A stretch of 42,297 nt of DNA from Schlesneria paludicola DSM 18645. Its GTDB lineage: Bacteria; Planctomycetota; Planctomycetia; Planctomycetales; Planctomycetaceae. The stretch spans positions 1-42,297 of the forward strand of contig CAMBQP010000021.1 in NCBI GenBank assembly GCA_945869955.1, written 5' to 3'. Numbering within the stretch: position 1 is the stretch's first letter; every line of letters begins with the position of its first letter. A program made the translations under genes and the position numbers. Below, one piece after another: positions 26,714 through 35,136 of this stretch. Under the pieces are notes generated by a model. That model was not told where the DNA came from, did no database searches, and saw only the letters and a list, made by a program, of their open reading frames with translations.

Positions 26714-27823
26714 TTAGCGGCGCGCAAGACGTTTCAGGACTTCGACACCCCGTTCCAGCGTTTGATGTTCTGCCGCAAAGCTGACGCGAAAATGGGTGTC
26801 TCGTTGACTGAAAACATTCCCAGGGATGATCAATAACTGGTTTTCGATCGCTTTGGTGGTGAATTCTGTTGCCGTTCCGTAGGGGCTTTTGATGAACAGA
26901 TAAAACGCCCCACCACTCCCCTGAATATCATAGAGGTTTCCCAATTCCTGTAGCAGAAATTGTCGGTTGCTCGCATAGGCGGCCACGCGATCAGAAATAT
27001 CGCATTCTAATGCTGCCAATCCTGCCCACTGGACCGGTTGTGGTGCACAGACAAACGTAAATTGCTGAAGCTTGATCATCTGCTGAATGATGTGGTCGGG
27101 ACCATGTGCAAAACCGAGTCGTAGGCCGGTCATCGAGTGCGATTTGCTGAATCCGTCAATCACAATCGTCTGGTCGTTCCATCGGGCTGGACTGACGAAA
27201 GGTCGTTCATAACAGAAGCTGCGATAAATTTCGTCGCTGATCAGGCAGACGTTCTTTTCGGCGGCAAGTTCCGCCAAGCCTTGCATTTCCGCTGCGGTTG
27301 CCACATATCCGGTGGGGTTGCAGGGGCTATTGCAAAGGATCGCCTTGGTTTTTGGAGTGATGGCATCTCGAACTTGATCGAGATCGATGCGAAAATCTGG
27401 ATAGGTGTCAATCTGCCGACAAGTTCCCCCCGCCAGTGTGACCAAGTGCTTATACATCACAAACCAGGGATCAAAGGCAATAACCTCGTCTCCTGGATTG
27501 ACGAGCACGGCCAGGGCGAGCATCAGTCCACCGCTGGTTCCGCTGGTGAGAAAGGTTTGGCGATCCGTATGCCCATATTCGGCCTGCACTCGGGACTGTA
27601 ATGCTTCGCGTAAAGGGGCGATCCCTTGCGTCGCCGTATAGACATTCTTTCCCGCTTCGACCGCAGAGACCAAGGCGGCTTTGACGGCTGCAGGAGTGTC
27701 AAAATGAGGTTGCCCAATACTCAGATTGATTGGGTTTTTCATGCTTGCTGCGAGGTCAAACACCTTCCGAATTCCAGAGGCATCAATCTTGTGCATCCGG
27801 TCGGCAATCCAGGATTCTGTCAT
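26714..27823 (-). CDS. PLP-dependent class I/II aminotransferase
   Basis: This 369-residue fold-type I aminotransferase resembles aspartate/aromatic aminotransferases. The N-terminal INLSIGQPHFDTP, the region TSGTSGGLMLALAVLVNPGDE, CNSPCNPTGYVAT and the PLP lysine in IVIDGFSKSHSMTGLRLGFA (about Lys227) are visible. The final FRVSFAAEHQTLERGV holds the carboxylate-binding arginine. The amino donor cannot be told from sequence; aspartate, alanine or aromatic amino acids are possible. It is divergent from uppP, with a 197-nt gap between them, and precedes plsY by 150 nt. Its ATG is preceded by a weak, A-rich leader with a short CTGAAAA repeat. Confidence 0.9.
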   Translation of the reverse strand: MTESWIADRMHKIDASGIRKVFDLAASMKNPINLSIGQPHFDTPAAVKAALVSAVEAGKNVYTATQGIAPLREALQSRVQAEYGHTDRQTFLTSGTSGGLMLALAVLVNPGDEVIAFDPWFVMYKHLVTLAGGTCRQIDTYPDFRIDLDQVRDAITPKTKAILCNSPCNPTGYVATAAEMQGLAELAAEKNVCLISDEIYRSFCYERPFVSPARWNDQTIVIDGFSKSHSMTGLRLGFAHGPDHIIQQMIKLQQFTFVCAPQPVQWAGLAALECDISDRVAAYASNRQFLLQELGNLYDIQGSGGAFYLFIKSPYGTATEFTTKAIENQLLIIPGNVFSQRDTHFRVSFAAEHQTLERGVEVLKRLARR

Positions 27824-28020
27824 TTTCAGTTTTCAGTTTGCAGTAATGGAGATTCGCTTCGGTTCGCCACAATAACATACGCAGTGGGGAGTGTGGAACT
27901 GATCCCAAGAGACACGATAAAATTCCCCTCGTTTTCGGTCACTCGACCAAAACCCCAGTCAGCTGCTAGACTCATGAGCCGTCGAGGGTACTCGCGCAGC
28001 GGTCTAAGGAAACTGATTTG

Positions 28021-28824
28021 ATGAATGATTACGTTCGTGTGGCCATCTTGGCTGTTGTTCAGGGGATCGCCGAGTTCCTGCCGATCAGCTCATCAGGGCA
28101 TCTGGTGATTATCGATGAGCTTCTGCGGCAAGGAAAAGAGCCGATTGAAAATGAAGCGATGACACTCAACATCGTCCTGCATATCGGCACGCTGGGATCG
28201 ATTCTGATTGTCTATTTCAACCGGCTGAAACAAGTCGTTTTGGAGGCGGATTGGCGACTGTGTGCCTCGATCGTCCTGGCATCTGTCCCTGCCGGAGTGA
28301 TTGGGATCTGTTTCAAGAAGAAACTGGAACCGATGTTTGAGTCGGCCTGGGTTGCTGGATGTGGGCTGCTGGTGACCGCGACCTTGTTGATTCTCAGTCA
28401 GTGGGTTCGGCCGGGACAATTTTCCGAACGGAAGCTTCCTTGGGGAATCGCCTTTCTTGTCGGCTGTTTTCAGGCGGTTGCCCTGGTTCCAGGGATCTCG
28501 CGGTCAGGAAGCACGATTTCGGGTGGATTGCTCTCGGGAATGCAGCGGGAATCCGCCGGAACGTTTTCGTTTTTGATTGCGATTCCCGCCGTGGGCGGGG
28601 CCGCCTTTCTCGATGGATTAAAACTGTTAAAACCCGGGGCCGCCCAGGCCGAGTCCATTCCGACTGGGGCATTAGTCCTCGGAATGGTGATCTCGTTCGT
28701 GGTCGGAATCGTTGCTTTACGTCTCTTGTTGCAACTGATTTCCAAACAACGCTTACATTACTTTGGTTACTATTGTTTGCTGGCAGGATCGGTCACATTA
28801 TTGTGGAAAGTGCTGGGGCACTAA
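28021..28824 (+). CDS. uppP: Undecaprenyl-diphosphatase (UppP/BacA)
   Basis: This 267-residue membrane phosphatase recycles undecaprenyl pyrophosphate for cell-wall and polysaccharide carriers. The two catalytic motifs are perfect: QGIAEFLPISSSGHL near the N-terminus and VPGISRSGSTISGGLL in the second half, and the protein has about seven to eight hydrophobic helices. I start at the ATG at 28021, with AGGA ten nt upstream; a TTG immediately before gives one extra residue. A lipid-carrier recycler fits a cell that makes envelope polysaccharide from the nucleotide sugars encoded at the other end of this window, though the genes are not linked in an operon. Confidence 0.96.
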   Translation: MNDYVRVAILAVVQGIAEFLPISSSGHLVIIDELLRQGKEPIENEAMTLNIVLHIGTLGSILIVYFNRLKQVVLEADWRLCASIVLASVPAGVIGICFKKKLEPMFESAWVAGCGLLVTATLLILSQWVRPGQFSERKLPWGIAFLVGCFQAVALVPGISRSGSTISGGLLSGMQRESAGTFSFLIAIPAVGGAAFLDGLKLLKPGAAQAESIPTGALVLGMVISFVVGIVALRLLLQLISKQRLHYFGYYCLLAGSVTLLWKVLGH

Positions 28825-29021
28825 ATCGACCCCGCATTCCAGACACCTCGACGTAGTACACGATGCGGTGCTGGGGTTGCAGCGCAACGATCATCTGCCA
28901 TCAGATTGTTGAATTTGGCTCACAGGTGGGCTGCTTTCGACTGCTTGCCGTGAGATGAACTCGCTTCTGGCCTGCCGAAAATGCTTCGGTCTGCTGACTT
29001 TTGAATATTTGGAAAACGTTC

Positions 29022-30398
29022 ATGCGAATTGCCTATTTAGACTGTGCATCGGGTATCAGTGGCGACATGACTGTCGCCGCATTGATTGATGCAGGGCTCG
29101 ATTTCGAAGTGGTGAAGGCGGGGATCGCATCGCTGAATCTGCCTGGAGTGACGCTGCATCTGACTGAGGTGGATCGCGGAGGTTTTCGTGCGAAACATTT
29201 CCGTGTTGAGCACCCCGAGCAACATGCACATCGACATCTGAGTGACATTCGACAGATTATTAACCGATCCGAAGGATTGAACGATAATCAGCGCGATCTG
29301 GCTTTGCGGATCTTTCACGCGGTGGCGGAGGCCGAAGCCAAGGTTCATGGTTCGACCGTCGATCAAGTTCATTTTCATGAAGTCGGAGCGATTGATTCGA
29401 TTGTGGACATCGTCGCTGCGGCCATTGGATTTGATCTGCTGGATGTCGAGGAACTGTATTGCAGTCGAATTCCGACAGGTCGCGGAAGCGTCAAAATCGC
29501 CCACGGAATCTGTTCCATTCCAACTCCTGGAACCGCAGAGCTGTTAAAAGGGATCCCCCTGGCAAATGTCGCCGTCGACGCCGAACTGACCACCCCCACC
29601 GGGGCGGCCATCGTGAAAACGCTGGTCAGTACCTTTGTGGATTCGCTCCCCGAAATTACCATCGAAAAGATTGGTTACGGAGCCGGAACACGTGAACTGG
29701 ACGGACGCGCGAATATGTTGCGTCTGATTATTGGTGAAACGGCGGGGGTTGAAGCGTCTGAGGATACAGTCATCCTGCTGGAAACAAACCTCGATGATGT
29801 CACCGGCGAAGTGCTGGGGTATACGAAACGGGCGCTATTGGCTGCCGGTGCTCTGGATGTCTATACGACACCGATTCAGATGAAGAAAGATCGTCCCGGT
29901 ATCATCCTGAGCGTGATCAGTTCCCTGGAAGACGTGGGAAAACTGGAATCGATCCTGTTTCGAGAAACGCAAACATTCGGAATTCGCCGGCAGCGGTTGC
30001 AACGCTCGCTGCGTGAACGGATGGAATATTCGGTCGATACCGATTTCGGTCCGGTCAAGGGAAAAGTGGGCTGGCGTGACGAAGAGCCGGCGATTTTTAC
30101 GCCGGAATACGATCACTGTGTCTCCATCGCAAAAGCACACGAAGTCCCGCTACGTGATGTCTACCTCGCCGCGCTCTTTGCGTTCCATGCGGAAGATGAA
30201 GACGACGAAGAAGAAGGTGACCACGATCATGACCACGATCATGACCACGATCATGACCACGACCACGACCACGACCACGACCATGACCACGACCACGACC
30301 ACGACCATGACCACGACCATGACCATGACCACGACCATGACCATGACCATGGGCACGATCATGATCATGACTGTACCCAAGACCACGACCATGGTTAA
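29022..30398 (+). CDS. larC: LarC nickel chelatase with Asp-His tail
   Basis: This 458-residue protein inserts nickel, using CTP, into pyridinium-3,5-bisthiocarboxylate mononucleotide to make the nickel-pincer cofactor of lactate racemase and relatives. The LarC core is clear: RIAYLDCASGISGDMTVAAL, VHGSTVDQVHFHEVGAIDSI, CSRIPTGRGSVKIAHG, TTPTGAAIVKTL, LLETNLDDVTGEVLGY and GIRRQRLQRSLRERM. In some species larC1 and larC2 are separate frames joined by programmed frameshift; here the frame is continuous. Residues 400-443 are 22 consecutive Asp-His pairs, followed by GHDHDHDCTQDHDHG, giving about 27 His in the last 60 residues. The ATG at 29022 follows GGAAAA. No larA, larB or larE is nearby. Confidence 0.94.
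   Translation: MRIAYLDCASGISGDMTVAALIDAGLDFEVVKAGIASLNLPGVTLHLTEVDRGGFRAKHFRVEHPEQHAHRHLSDIRQIINRSEGLNDNQRDLALRIFHAVAEAEAKVHGSTVDQVHFHEVGAIDSIVDIVAAAIGFDLLDVEELYCSRIPTGRGSVKIAHGICSIPTPGTAELLKGIPLANVAVDAELTTPTGAAIVKTLVSTFVDSLPEITIEKIGYGAGTRELDGRANMLRLIIGETAGVEASEDTVILLETNLDDVTGEVLGYTKRALLAAGALDVYTTPIQMKKDRPGIILSVISSLEDVGKLESILFRETQTFGIRRQRLQRSLRERMEYSVDTDFGPVKGKVGWRDEEPAIFTPEYDHCVSIAKAHEVPLRDVYLAALFAFHAEDEDDEEEGDHDHDHDHDHDHDHDHDHDHDHDHDHDHDHDHDHDHDHDHDHDHGHDHDHDCTQDHDHG
30219..30350 (+). repeat. Imperfect hexanucleotide repeat encoding 22 Asp-His pairs
   Basis: This is 132 nt of GAC/GAT alternating with CAC/CAT. The first six pairs alternate GACCAC and GATCAT; the later ones are mostly GACCAC and GACCAT. 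Codon choice shifts along the tract but every unit keeps Asp-His, so peptide sequence is conserved over DNA sequence. Length change by slippage in steps of 6 nt would stay in frame. Confidence 0.95.
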
Positions 30399-30576
30399 TG
30401 ATCAATTTTTACTAGCGGCTTAATGTCCATTCGTCTTGAATCCGTTGTTCGGATCCTGATTTGCAGATAACGTTGCGCTTCAAGCGACACGGAATTTCCC
30501 GCGGCGCCAGTTCGCTCGATTCCGTCAATTCGTTTTCCCGATCATTTGATGATGGGGAAGACGAGTTGTTGCCGGC

Positions 30577-32325
30577 TCAGATGCGACGTTCCTGCTGCAG
30601 TTGCCGTAAAGCCTGAGCCAACGGCGTCAAGCGGGGCGTCGAAGCGGTGTTCTCAACTTCGGTCGTCTCGACCCCGGATATGATGGGGTCAGACACTTGG
30701 ACGGGGGGGACAACAGCGTTCGCAGGCTTCATTGCGGCCAAAAAGTGCGGCGGAACGGTCTGCCGAAAGGGAATCGTGATTGGCTCGTCGGCCATTGTCA
30801 ACGTTTCCTGCGGCTCTGTCTGGTCCGTTTTGAAATCGATGGCGGCTGTCGATTCTTCTGGCTTGGGGATCACGCTTAACGAGGGGCGATCCAACTCCGT
30901 CGACGTCGTGACTTTTCCCTGCAAATCGAACTCGGCGGAAATCTCAATTTGTTCAACGTGAATCGCTGGGGGTTCCGCTGTCAGCTTCTTTAACCATGCG
31001 ATCGTTCCGGCCATCCGTGCAGAATTCGTTACTTTTCCGTATGGATCGCCGCTTAACCGCAATTTTGGTCCCGAGTTGCTGTCCGTTTCCACCCAAGTTG
31101 CTGAAAGTATTGATCGCAATCCGATCGCAGCTCCCACCAGCGTCGAGACCACCATCCAGAGAATCGCCAAGTGAATGAGCGCCGGTTGATCGTCTGCGGT
31201 GGAATGTGACCGGTTCCCAATCGACGTGGCCTCGATTGAACTGGAATCGCTCGCCTCGAACGGGGTCAGATCTGCAGCGACAGGGGAGTTCAATACCACC
31301 AGATCGTCCCCTTCGACTTCTTCGTCGCCCACCCTCTCCGCTTCGACGAACGACGGCTTGATGTCATCGATCCCGATTTGTTGATCTGTATCCGACAGGG
31401 ATTCGTAGTCTCGTCGAACCGGACTTGATTCAAACAACGAGCTTGAGTTGAGGAAAATGGTTTGAGAAGTCGTATCAAAGGGGTTCGTGTTGGACCAAAA
31501 CGGATGCAGACCCGAGCGATCGTCGTCTGCGGCTTGATCCTGATACCGGTGGCTCATTCCTGACCGCGTACTCGCTGACAAATCATGATGAAAGGGGGGT
31601 GGTAATGTGACTGGAAGTCGATCGCGATTCACCCCGCCCGGCTCAAACACGATGACAGATCCATTTTCTAAAATCAGTGCCTGTTTGGCGAGATCTGAAG
31701 TCTTTCTGCCAGGAACATCCGGAGTGATGATTCGCGTCCGAGCCAGCAGGGACATTGGTTGTCCAAGGGATTGAATCAACTGGCTGGCATTGGCTTGATC
31801 GGGGCGCAATCTGAGTACGAGCGGATAGTCAACCACATTGATTAACGCAATTTGAATCCCGACCCGTGGGGTTCCACGTTGGTAATCCGCATGAATGGTC
31901 TGAGCGTCGCGGGAATCGGCAGATCGTGAGGCCCCTGCGACGGCCGATGTTCGATTCGATTCGACAATCAACAGGTCCCCAGGCATCAGATGCGAGTCAT
32001 TTTTTTCCGAAAAAATTTCCGTTTGACGAAACCGTCCTGATCGAATGATGCGGACGGCCATCGACGCATCTGGTGTAAAGCCTCGCGCCGACTCAATAAT
32101 CCGATGTATGGTTAACCCGGTAGAATTTACACAGTAAGTTCCCGGCGTATCAACCTCACCCATGATTGCGACATAAAGTTGATTCACGTCAACCGCTGCG
32201 GGAAATGAGACCACCTTTTCCGCAGCAGGGTTTGCGGGCAGTTCGTCTGCCATCATGGATTGAGTGAAGACGATGAGGGCGTTCCATATCAGCAGCGAAC
32301 CCGCTATGAACGATCGGATGGGCAT
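30577..32325 (-). CDS. SLBB-domain envelope protein with C-terminal transmembrane segment
   Basis: This 582-residue protein starts at the ATG at 32325, with AGGGG seven nt upstream; a frame to 32472 exists, but the extra part is not needed. The N-terminus is a signal peptide (IRSFIAGSLLIWNALIVF). A soluble-ligand-binding beta-grasp (SLBB) domain follows at about residues 40-130 (YVAIMGEVDTPGTYCVNSTG, SARGFTPDASMAV, LMPGDLLIVESN), as in Wza-type polysaccharide export proteins. The middle is low-complexity and acidic. A single transmembrane helix lies at about residues 390-412 (LAILWMVVSTLVGAAIGL), leaving a predicted cytoplasmic tail. No Wza poly-export domain or Wzc partner is seen. Confidence 0.75.
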   Translation of the reverse strand: MPIRSFIAGSLLIWNALIVFTQSMMADELPANPAAEKVVSFPAAVDVNQLYVAIMGEVDTPGTYCVNSTGLTIHRIIESARGFTPDASMAVRIIRSGRFRQTEIFSEKNDSHLMPGDLLIVESNRTSAVAGASRSADSRDAQTIHADYQRGTPRVGIQIALINVVDYPLVLRLRPDQANASQLIQSLGQPMSLLARTRIITPDVPGRKTSDLAKQALILENGSVIVFEPGGVNRDRLPVTLPPPFHHDLSASTRSGMSHRYQDQAADDDRSGLHPFWSNTNPFDTTSQTIFLNSSSLFESSPVRRDYESLSDTDQQIGIDDIKPSFVEAERVGDEEVEGDDLVVLNSPVAADLTPFEASDSSSIEATSIGNRSHSTADDQPALIHLAILWMVVSTLVGAAIGLRSILSATWVETDSNSGPKLRLSGDPYGKVTNSARMAGTIAWLKKLTAEPPAIHVEQIEISAEFDLQGKVTTSTELDRPSLSVIPKPEESTAAIDFKTDQTEPQETLTMADEPITIPFRQTVPPHFLAAMKPANAVVPPVQVSDPIISGVETTEVENTASTPRLTPLAQALRQLQQERRI

Positions 32326-32548
32326 GTTACGTCCCCTGAACGAAGACGGAGAGTTGGAATGAAGACTCGATACAATCGGAATCATCGGCATAGCTCGCCG
32401 AAATTCATCAAGAAATCCCTCACCGTACAAAACAGAATCAAGGAGAGAGGCCCAGCAACGCGCAGCTCGCAATCGCGGTCACGCCATTTTTGCCGAAACG
32501 ATGCATCGTTCGATGAGACCACGCGGCCTCTGCGAGCGTAGGCGTCGT

Positions 32549-33382
32549 TCAGTGGCCGAACCAGTAAGGTTCGCGGGTGTTTTTCCGCCGGATGTTCACG
32601 AGTTCGGTGACGCGAAACCGGTCTAGTTGGTCAATCAGAACATTCATCCGATTCGTTAGTTTGCAGTCCAATTCTTCCGGGAAGAGCGGCAGTACCGCAT
32701 AGAAATGAATTGTCTGCTCTGGCGTCAGTACCAGAGTTCGAAAGGGATCAGGGCAAGTTAAGGGGGGAACGAGGATCGAGCAGCAGAATCGCGTGTTGGC
32801 CGCGTAGGGCCGCGGGAGATCGCCATGGGGGACCGACTGACTTAATCCCAGCCAAGTACAGAATTCAAGGGGTAACCGCGCCAGGATTTTGAGCAGTCGG
32901 ATCGGCCAATAATTTTGTTCATCCCGAAAATCGTGCAAACTTAATGGCCAGTTTGGCGGCAGACAGAGGATAAATTCCGCCAGCCTGAGAGACTCGGCCC
33001 CATCCGGAACGGTCATCTGTCGTTCGGACATTCCGCTGGTGACTGAGGTATAAAATGGTCGCTGTTTCTGTGGAGGGACACGATGCACGTCAACATGAAC
33101 GGATTCCGAAATCTTTTCGTGAAAAACATAATCGATCGGCCCGAGATGCGTTTCAATCTGCTTAAAGATGGCCCGTTCTCGCTCGCGATCGGCAGGGGGT
33201 AAGAGATAAGGGGTTTATCCACGACCCTGCAGCGTGGGAATATCCAGGGACTGATCTCGCGGCAGGGGATCGGGTACGACCAAGCTGATTCCACACGGCC
33301 GACAAGTCGCTGGGGATCCGACCTTATCGAGATTCACGCGATCACGCGCATCACAACGATCGCAGCGGAACACGATCGCCAT
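32549..33382 (-). pseudogene. Zinc-ribbon + suppressor-of-fused (SUFU) domain protein interrupted by an in-frame TAA
   Basis: Reading one frame from ATG 33382 gives an N-terminal zinc ribbon (RCDRCDARD and TCRPCG, cysteines 7, 10, 27, 30), a Pro/Asp linker, then TAA at 33215-33217. The same frame continues with REREAIFKQIETHLGPIDYV, the start of a SUFU domain (PF05076), and runs to the stop at 32549. It includes MTVPDG, LLKILARLPLE, DPFRTLVLTPEQTIHFYAVL and LFPEELDCKL. No ATG, GTG or TTG lies in frame between the TAA and the SUFU core; the first is a GTG at 33088, inside the domain. So the gene appears nonsense-mutated, or the base is a sequencing error, or it is read through. It follows hsp20 by 37 nt. 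Confidence 0.8.
33215..33382 (-). CDS. 55-residue zinc-ribbon product of the interrupted gene
   Basis: This is what would be made if the TAA at 33215 is a true stop. The protein has CxxC pairs at residues 7/10 and 27/30 and a short tail ending LQGRG. Such a ribbon is a common N-terminal module in planctomycete regulators and scaffolds. It could be stable alone but would lack the SUFU domain. Its ribosome-binding site is weak (GAAG about 12 nt upstream). It may be co-transcribed with the Hsp20 gene ahead of it. Confidence 0.5.
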   Translation of the reverse strand: MAIVFRCDRCDARDRVNLDKVGSPATCRPCGISLVVPDPLPRDQSLDIPTLQGRG

Positions 33383-33419
33383 GTGAATGCTTCAGCAACT
33401 TCCGACGTTTCCCGAAAAA

Positions 33420-33902
33420 TCAGTCGATGACGGAATTTCCGCTCGAGACCGGAATCGAACGTCCTGGAAGAGGCGACACCTTACCCAGCGTCACGGTTAA
33501 CAGACCGTTGCGGGTTTCGGCGCGAATGTCATTACCGTTCACGGGAATAGGTAGCGGAATTGAGCGTTGATATCGACCGACCGCACGTTCACGGACATGA
33601 ACCCGGGCTTCGCTCGAAACATTCAGGGAACTGCGATCTGCGGAAATCGTTAACATATTCCCGACCAGACTCAGTTCGACCTGTTCTGCCGAGACACCCG
33701 GAAGTTCAATCTGTACCAGAATCTCGTTGGGAAGTTCGATGATATCAACGGGAGGCATTGCGGGACGATTGCTACCGGTTAATCCGAGCGTTTCCAGGGT
33801 GCGTTCACCCGTGGAACGGACCGCTTCAATCCAGCGATCCACTTCGTGTCGGACTCGTTCAACGGGAGGAACGCCGCTGGGATCCGAATTGGTTTCGCTC
33901 AT
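33420..33902 (-). CDS. Small heat-shock protein, Hsp20/alpha-crystallin family
   Basis: This 160-residue chaperone holds unfolded proteins without ATP. The alpha-crystallin domain spans about residues 45-145: MPPVDIIELPNEILVQIELPG opens it (written here only in part as VDIIELPNEI), followed by LTISADRSSL, VHVRERAVGRYQRSIPLP and the conserved GLLTVTLGK near the end, with the expected hydrophobic IPV tail motif after it. The N-terminal arm is short and charged. The start has only a weak A-rich Shine-Dalgarno. A 12-bp palindrome lies 30 nt upstream of the ATG. The zinc-ribbon/SUFU gene follows 37 nt downstream on the same strand. Confidence 0.94.
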   Translation of the reverse strand: MSETNSDPSGVPPVERVRHEVDRWIEAVRSTGERTLETLGLTGSNRPAMPPVDIIELPNEILVQIELPGVSAEQVELSLVGNMLTISADRSSLNVSSEARVHVRERAVGRYQRSIPLPIPVNGNDIRAETRNGLLTVTLGKVSPLPGRSIPVSSGNSVID

Positions 33903-33931
33903 GAGGTAACTTTCTAATGAATCAATCCAGT

Positions 33932-33943
33932 TTGAGTACTCAA
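33932..33943 (-). promoter_or_regulatory. 12-bp perfect palindrome upstream of hsp20
   Basis: TTGAGTACTCAA is self-complementary and lies 30 nt upstream of the Hsp20 ATG, where a repressor could act. It is not the CIRCE element (TTAGCACTC-N9-GAGTGCTAA). A regulatory role is inference. Confidence 0.35.
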
Positions 33944-34107
33944 TACCCGCGCTTTTGATCGTGCCGTAACTCGCAAAACATCATCCTAGCGGATCATTCG
34001 CATCAAGACAGGGGCCAAGTGGAATTTTTTCCGAGAAGTCACGATGTGTTAAAAAAGAAAAAATTCGTTCGCAAGGCAAATTTGACATGCGCGCAGCGGA
34101 CTGCTGG

Positions 34108-35136
34108 TTATCGCTGATAAATTGGCAGATAGCCGTTGTCCAGTTGCAGGATCGTTGCATTGATGGCGGTGACATAGACCGGACCCACGTGTCCCTCTTT
34201 CCAGGAACCATTCGCAGACTGCTGTGACACGATTTGTTTCGAGACGGTGTTGAAATACTTGGACCACTTTTCGTCACCCATGCGGTATTGTACCTGCGAA
34301 TAGTAATAGTGAGTGTAGTGCCAGTGGCCAAACATCTGGGCCTGGTTGTTGCTCCCTTCAATGTTCTTTTCACAGTATTTCAACAGTTTTTTGGCGGTGT
34401 CGTTTTCGTAGTCGCCGGAATTGAATAAGCAGGCGACCGCCGCCGCAGTAATCGGGGGGCGCGAACCTCCTGCATTTTTCAGGCTATACTGAACGCCGCC
34501 ATCGGGAGCCATACACTTGCGGATGTAATCAACCGCCTTATCGATCACCTCTTTGGGGACCGGAATTCCCGCGTTACGGCAGGCACGAAGACCTTGAACC
34601 TGAGTCACACAAGTCGACCCCTCATCAAAATTATTTCCGTCCTTGGCGGAAACATATCCCCAGCCGCCGTCAGGAGTCTGTGCTTCACCACAAAATTGAA
34701 CCGCCTTCGTCAGGACTTCCTTCAGTTTTTCCCGTCGTTGCGTATTTTCTTCTTCACCGTAAACTTGGGAGAGAAACAGCATCGAAAATCCATGGCCATA
34801 AGTGTAATGATAATCGTGTTTGTATCCGATCAGTCCATTAGGTTGCGCGGTATCGATCAAGTAGTCGACAGCGCGGGAGATGGGCTTGGCGAGTCGCCCG
34901 CGAGTCGTTGTTGAACCCTCACAAAGCATCGCATTCCCCGCCAGGGCGGTCATTGCCACGCGATACTGCCCCTGATTGGCTTCCCAATACCCACTGCGAT
35001 GTTGCTCACCGACTAGCCAGTCGAGACCACGTTGTGCGGAAAGTTTCGCCTTGGGGTCCTTCTTTTCCGCGTGAGCCGAATCGACTCGACAAAAAGACGA
35101 GCACAGAATGACCAGTATGATTGAGTAATGTCGCAT
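34108..35136 (-). CDS. Secreted squalene-cyclase/prenyltransferase-repeat protein
   Basis: This 342-residue protein starts at the ATG at 35136; a frame to 35196 exists, but the signal peptide begins here (RHYSIILVILCSSFCRVDSA). The body is made of alpha/alpha-barrel repeats of the squalene-hopene cyclase/prenyltransferase type: RGLDWLVGEQHRSGYW, QTPDGGWGYVSA, MAPDGGVQYSL and SQQSANGSWKEG, with the QxxxGxW-like pattern. The DxDD acid motif of class II cyclases is not apparent, so it is probably not a cyclase. It is a periplasmic or surface protein of a family that is very common in planctomycetes and has no known function. Confidence 0.85.
   Translation of the reverse strand: MRHYSIILVILCSSFCRVDSAHAEKKDPKAKLSAQRGLDWLVGEQHRSGYWEANQGQYRVAMTALAGNAMLCEGSTTTRGRLAKPISRAVDYLIDTAQPNGLIGYKHDYHYTYGHGFSMLFLSQVYGEEENTQRREKLKEVLTKAVQFCGEAQTPDGGWGYVSAKDGNNFDEGSTCVTQVQGLRACRNAGIPVPKEVIDKAVDYIRKCMAPDGGVQYSLKNAGGSRPPITAAAVACLFNSGDYENDTAKKLLKYCEKNIEGSNNQAQMFGHWHYTHYYYSQVQYRMGDEKWSKYFNTVSKQIVSQQSANGSWKEGHVGPVYVTAINATILQLDNGYLPIYQR

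Noticed and set aside
30219-30350. Regular repeats resembling a CRISPR array
   Set aside because: The unit is a 6-nt coding repeat in one frame with no spacers.
30097-30405. Minus-strand frame rich in Gly-His/Arg opposite the larC tail
   Set aside because: It is the antisense shadow of the Asp-His hexamer repeat.
33013-33294. 93-codon minus-strand frame overlapping the zinc-ribbon/SUFU region, which first suggested a frameshift
   Set aside because: Translating the frame of the SUFU domain upstream shows the zinc ribbon in the same frame, broken by a TAA. No frameshift is needed, and the overlapping frame is a shadow.
33981-34373. 130-codon minus-strand frame overlapping the squalene-repeat gene
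   Set aside because: Different frame from the real gene, no family match; the squalene-repeat reading explains the region.
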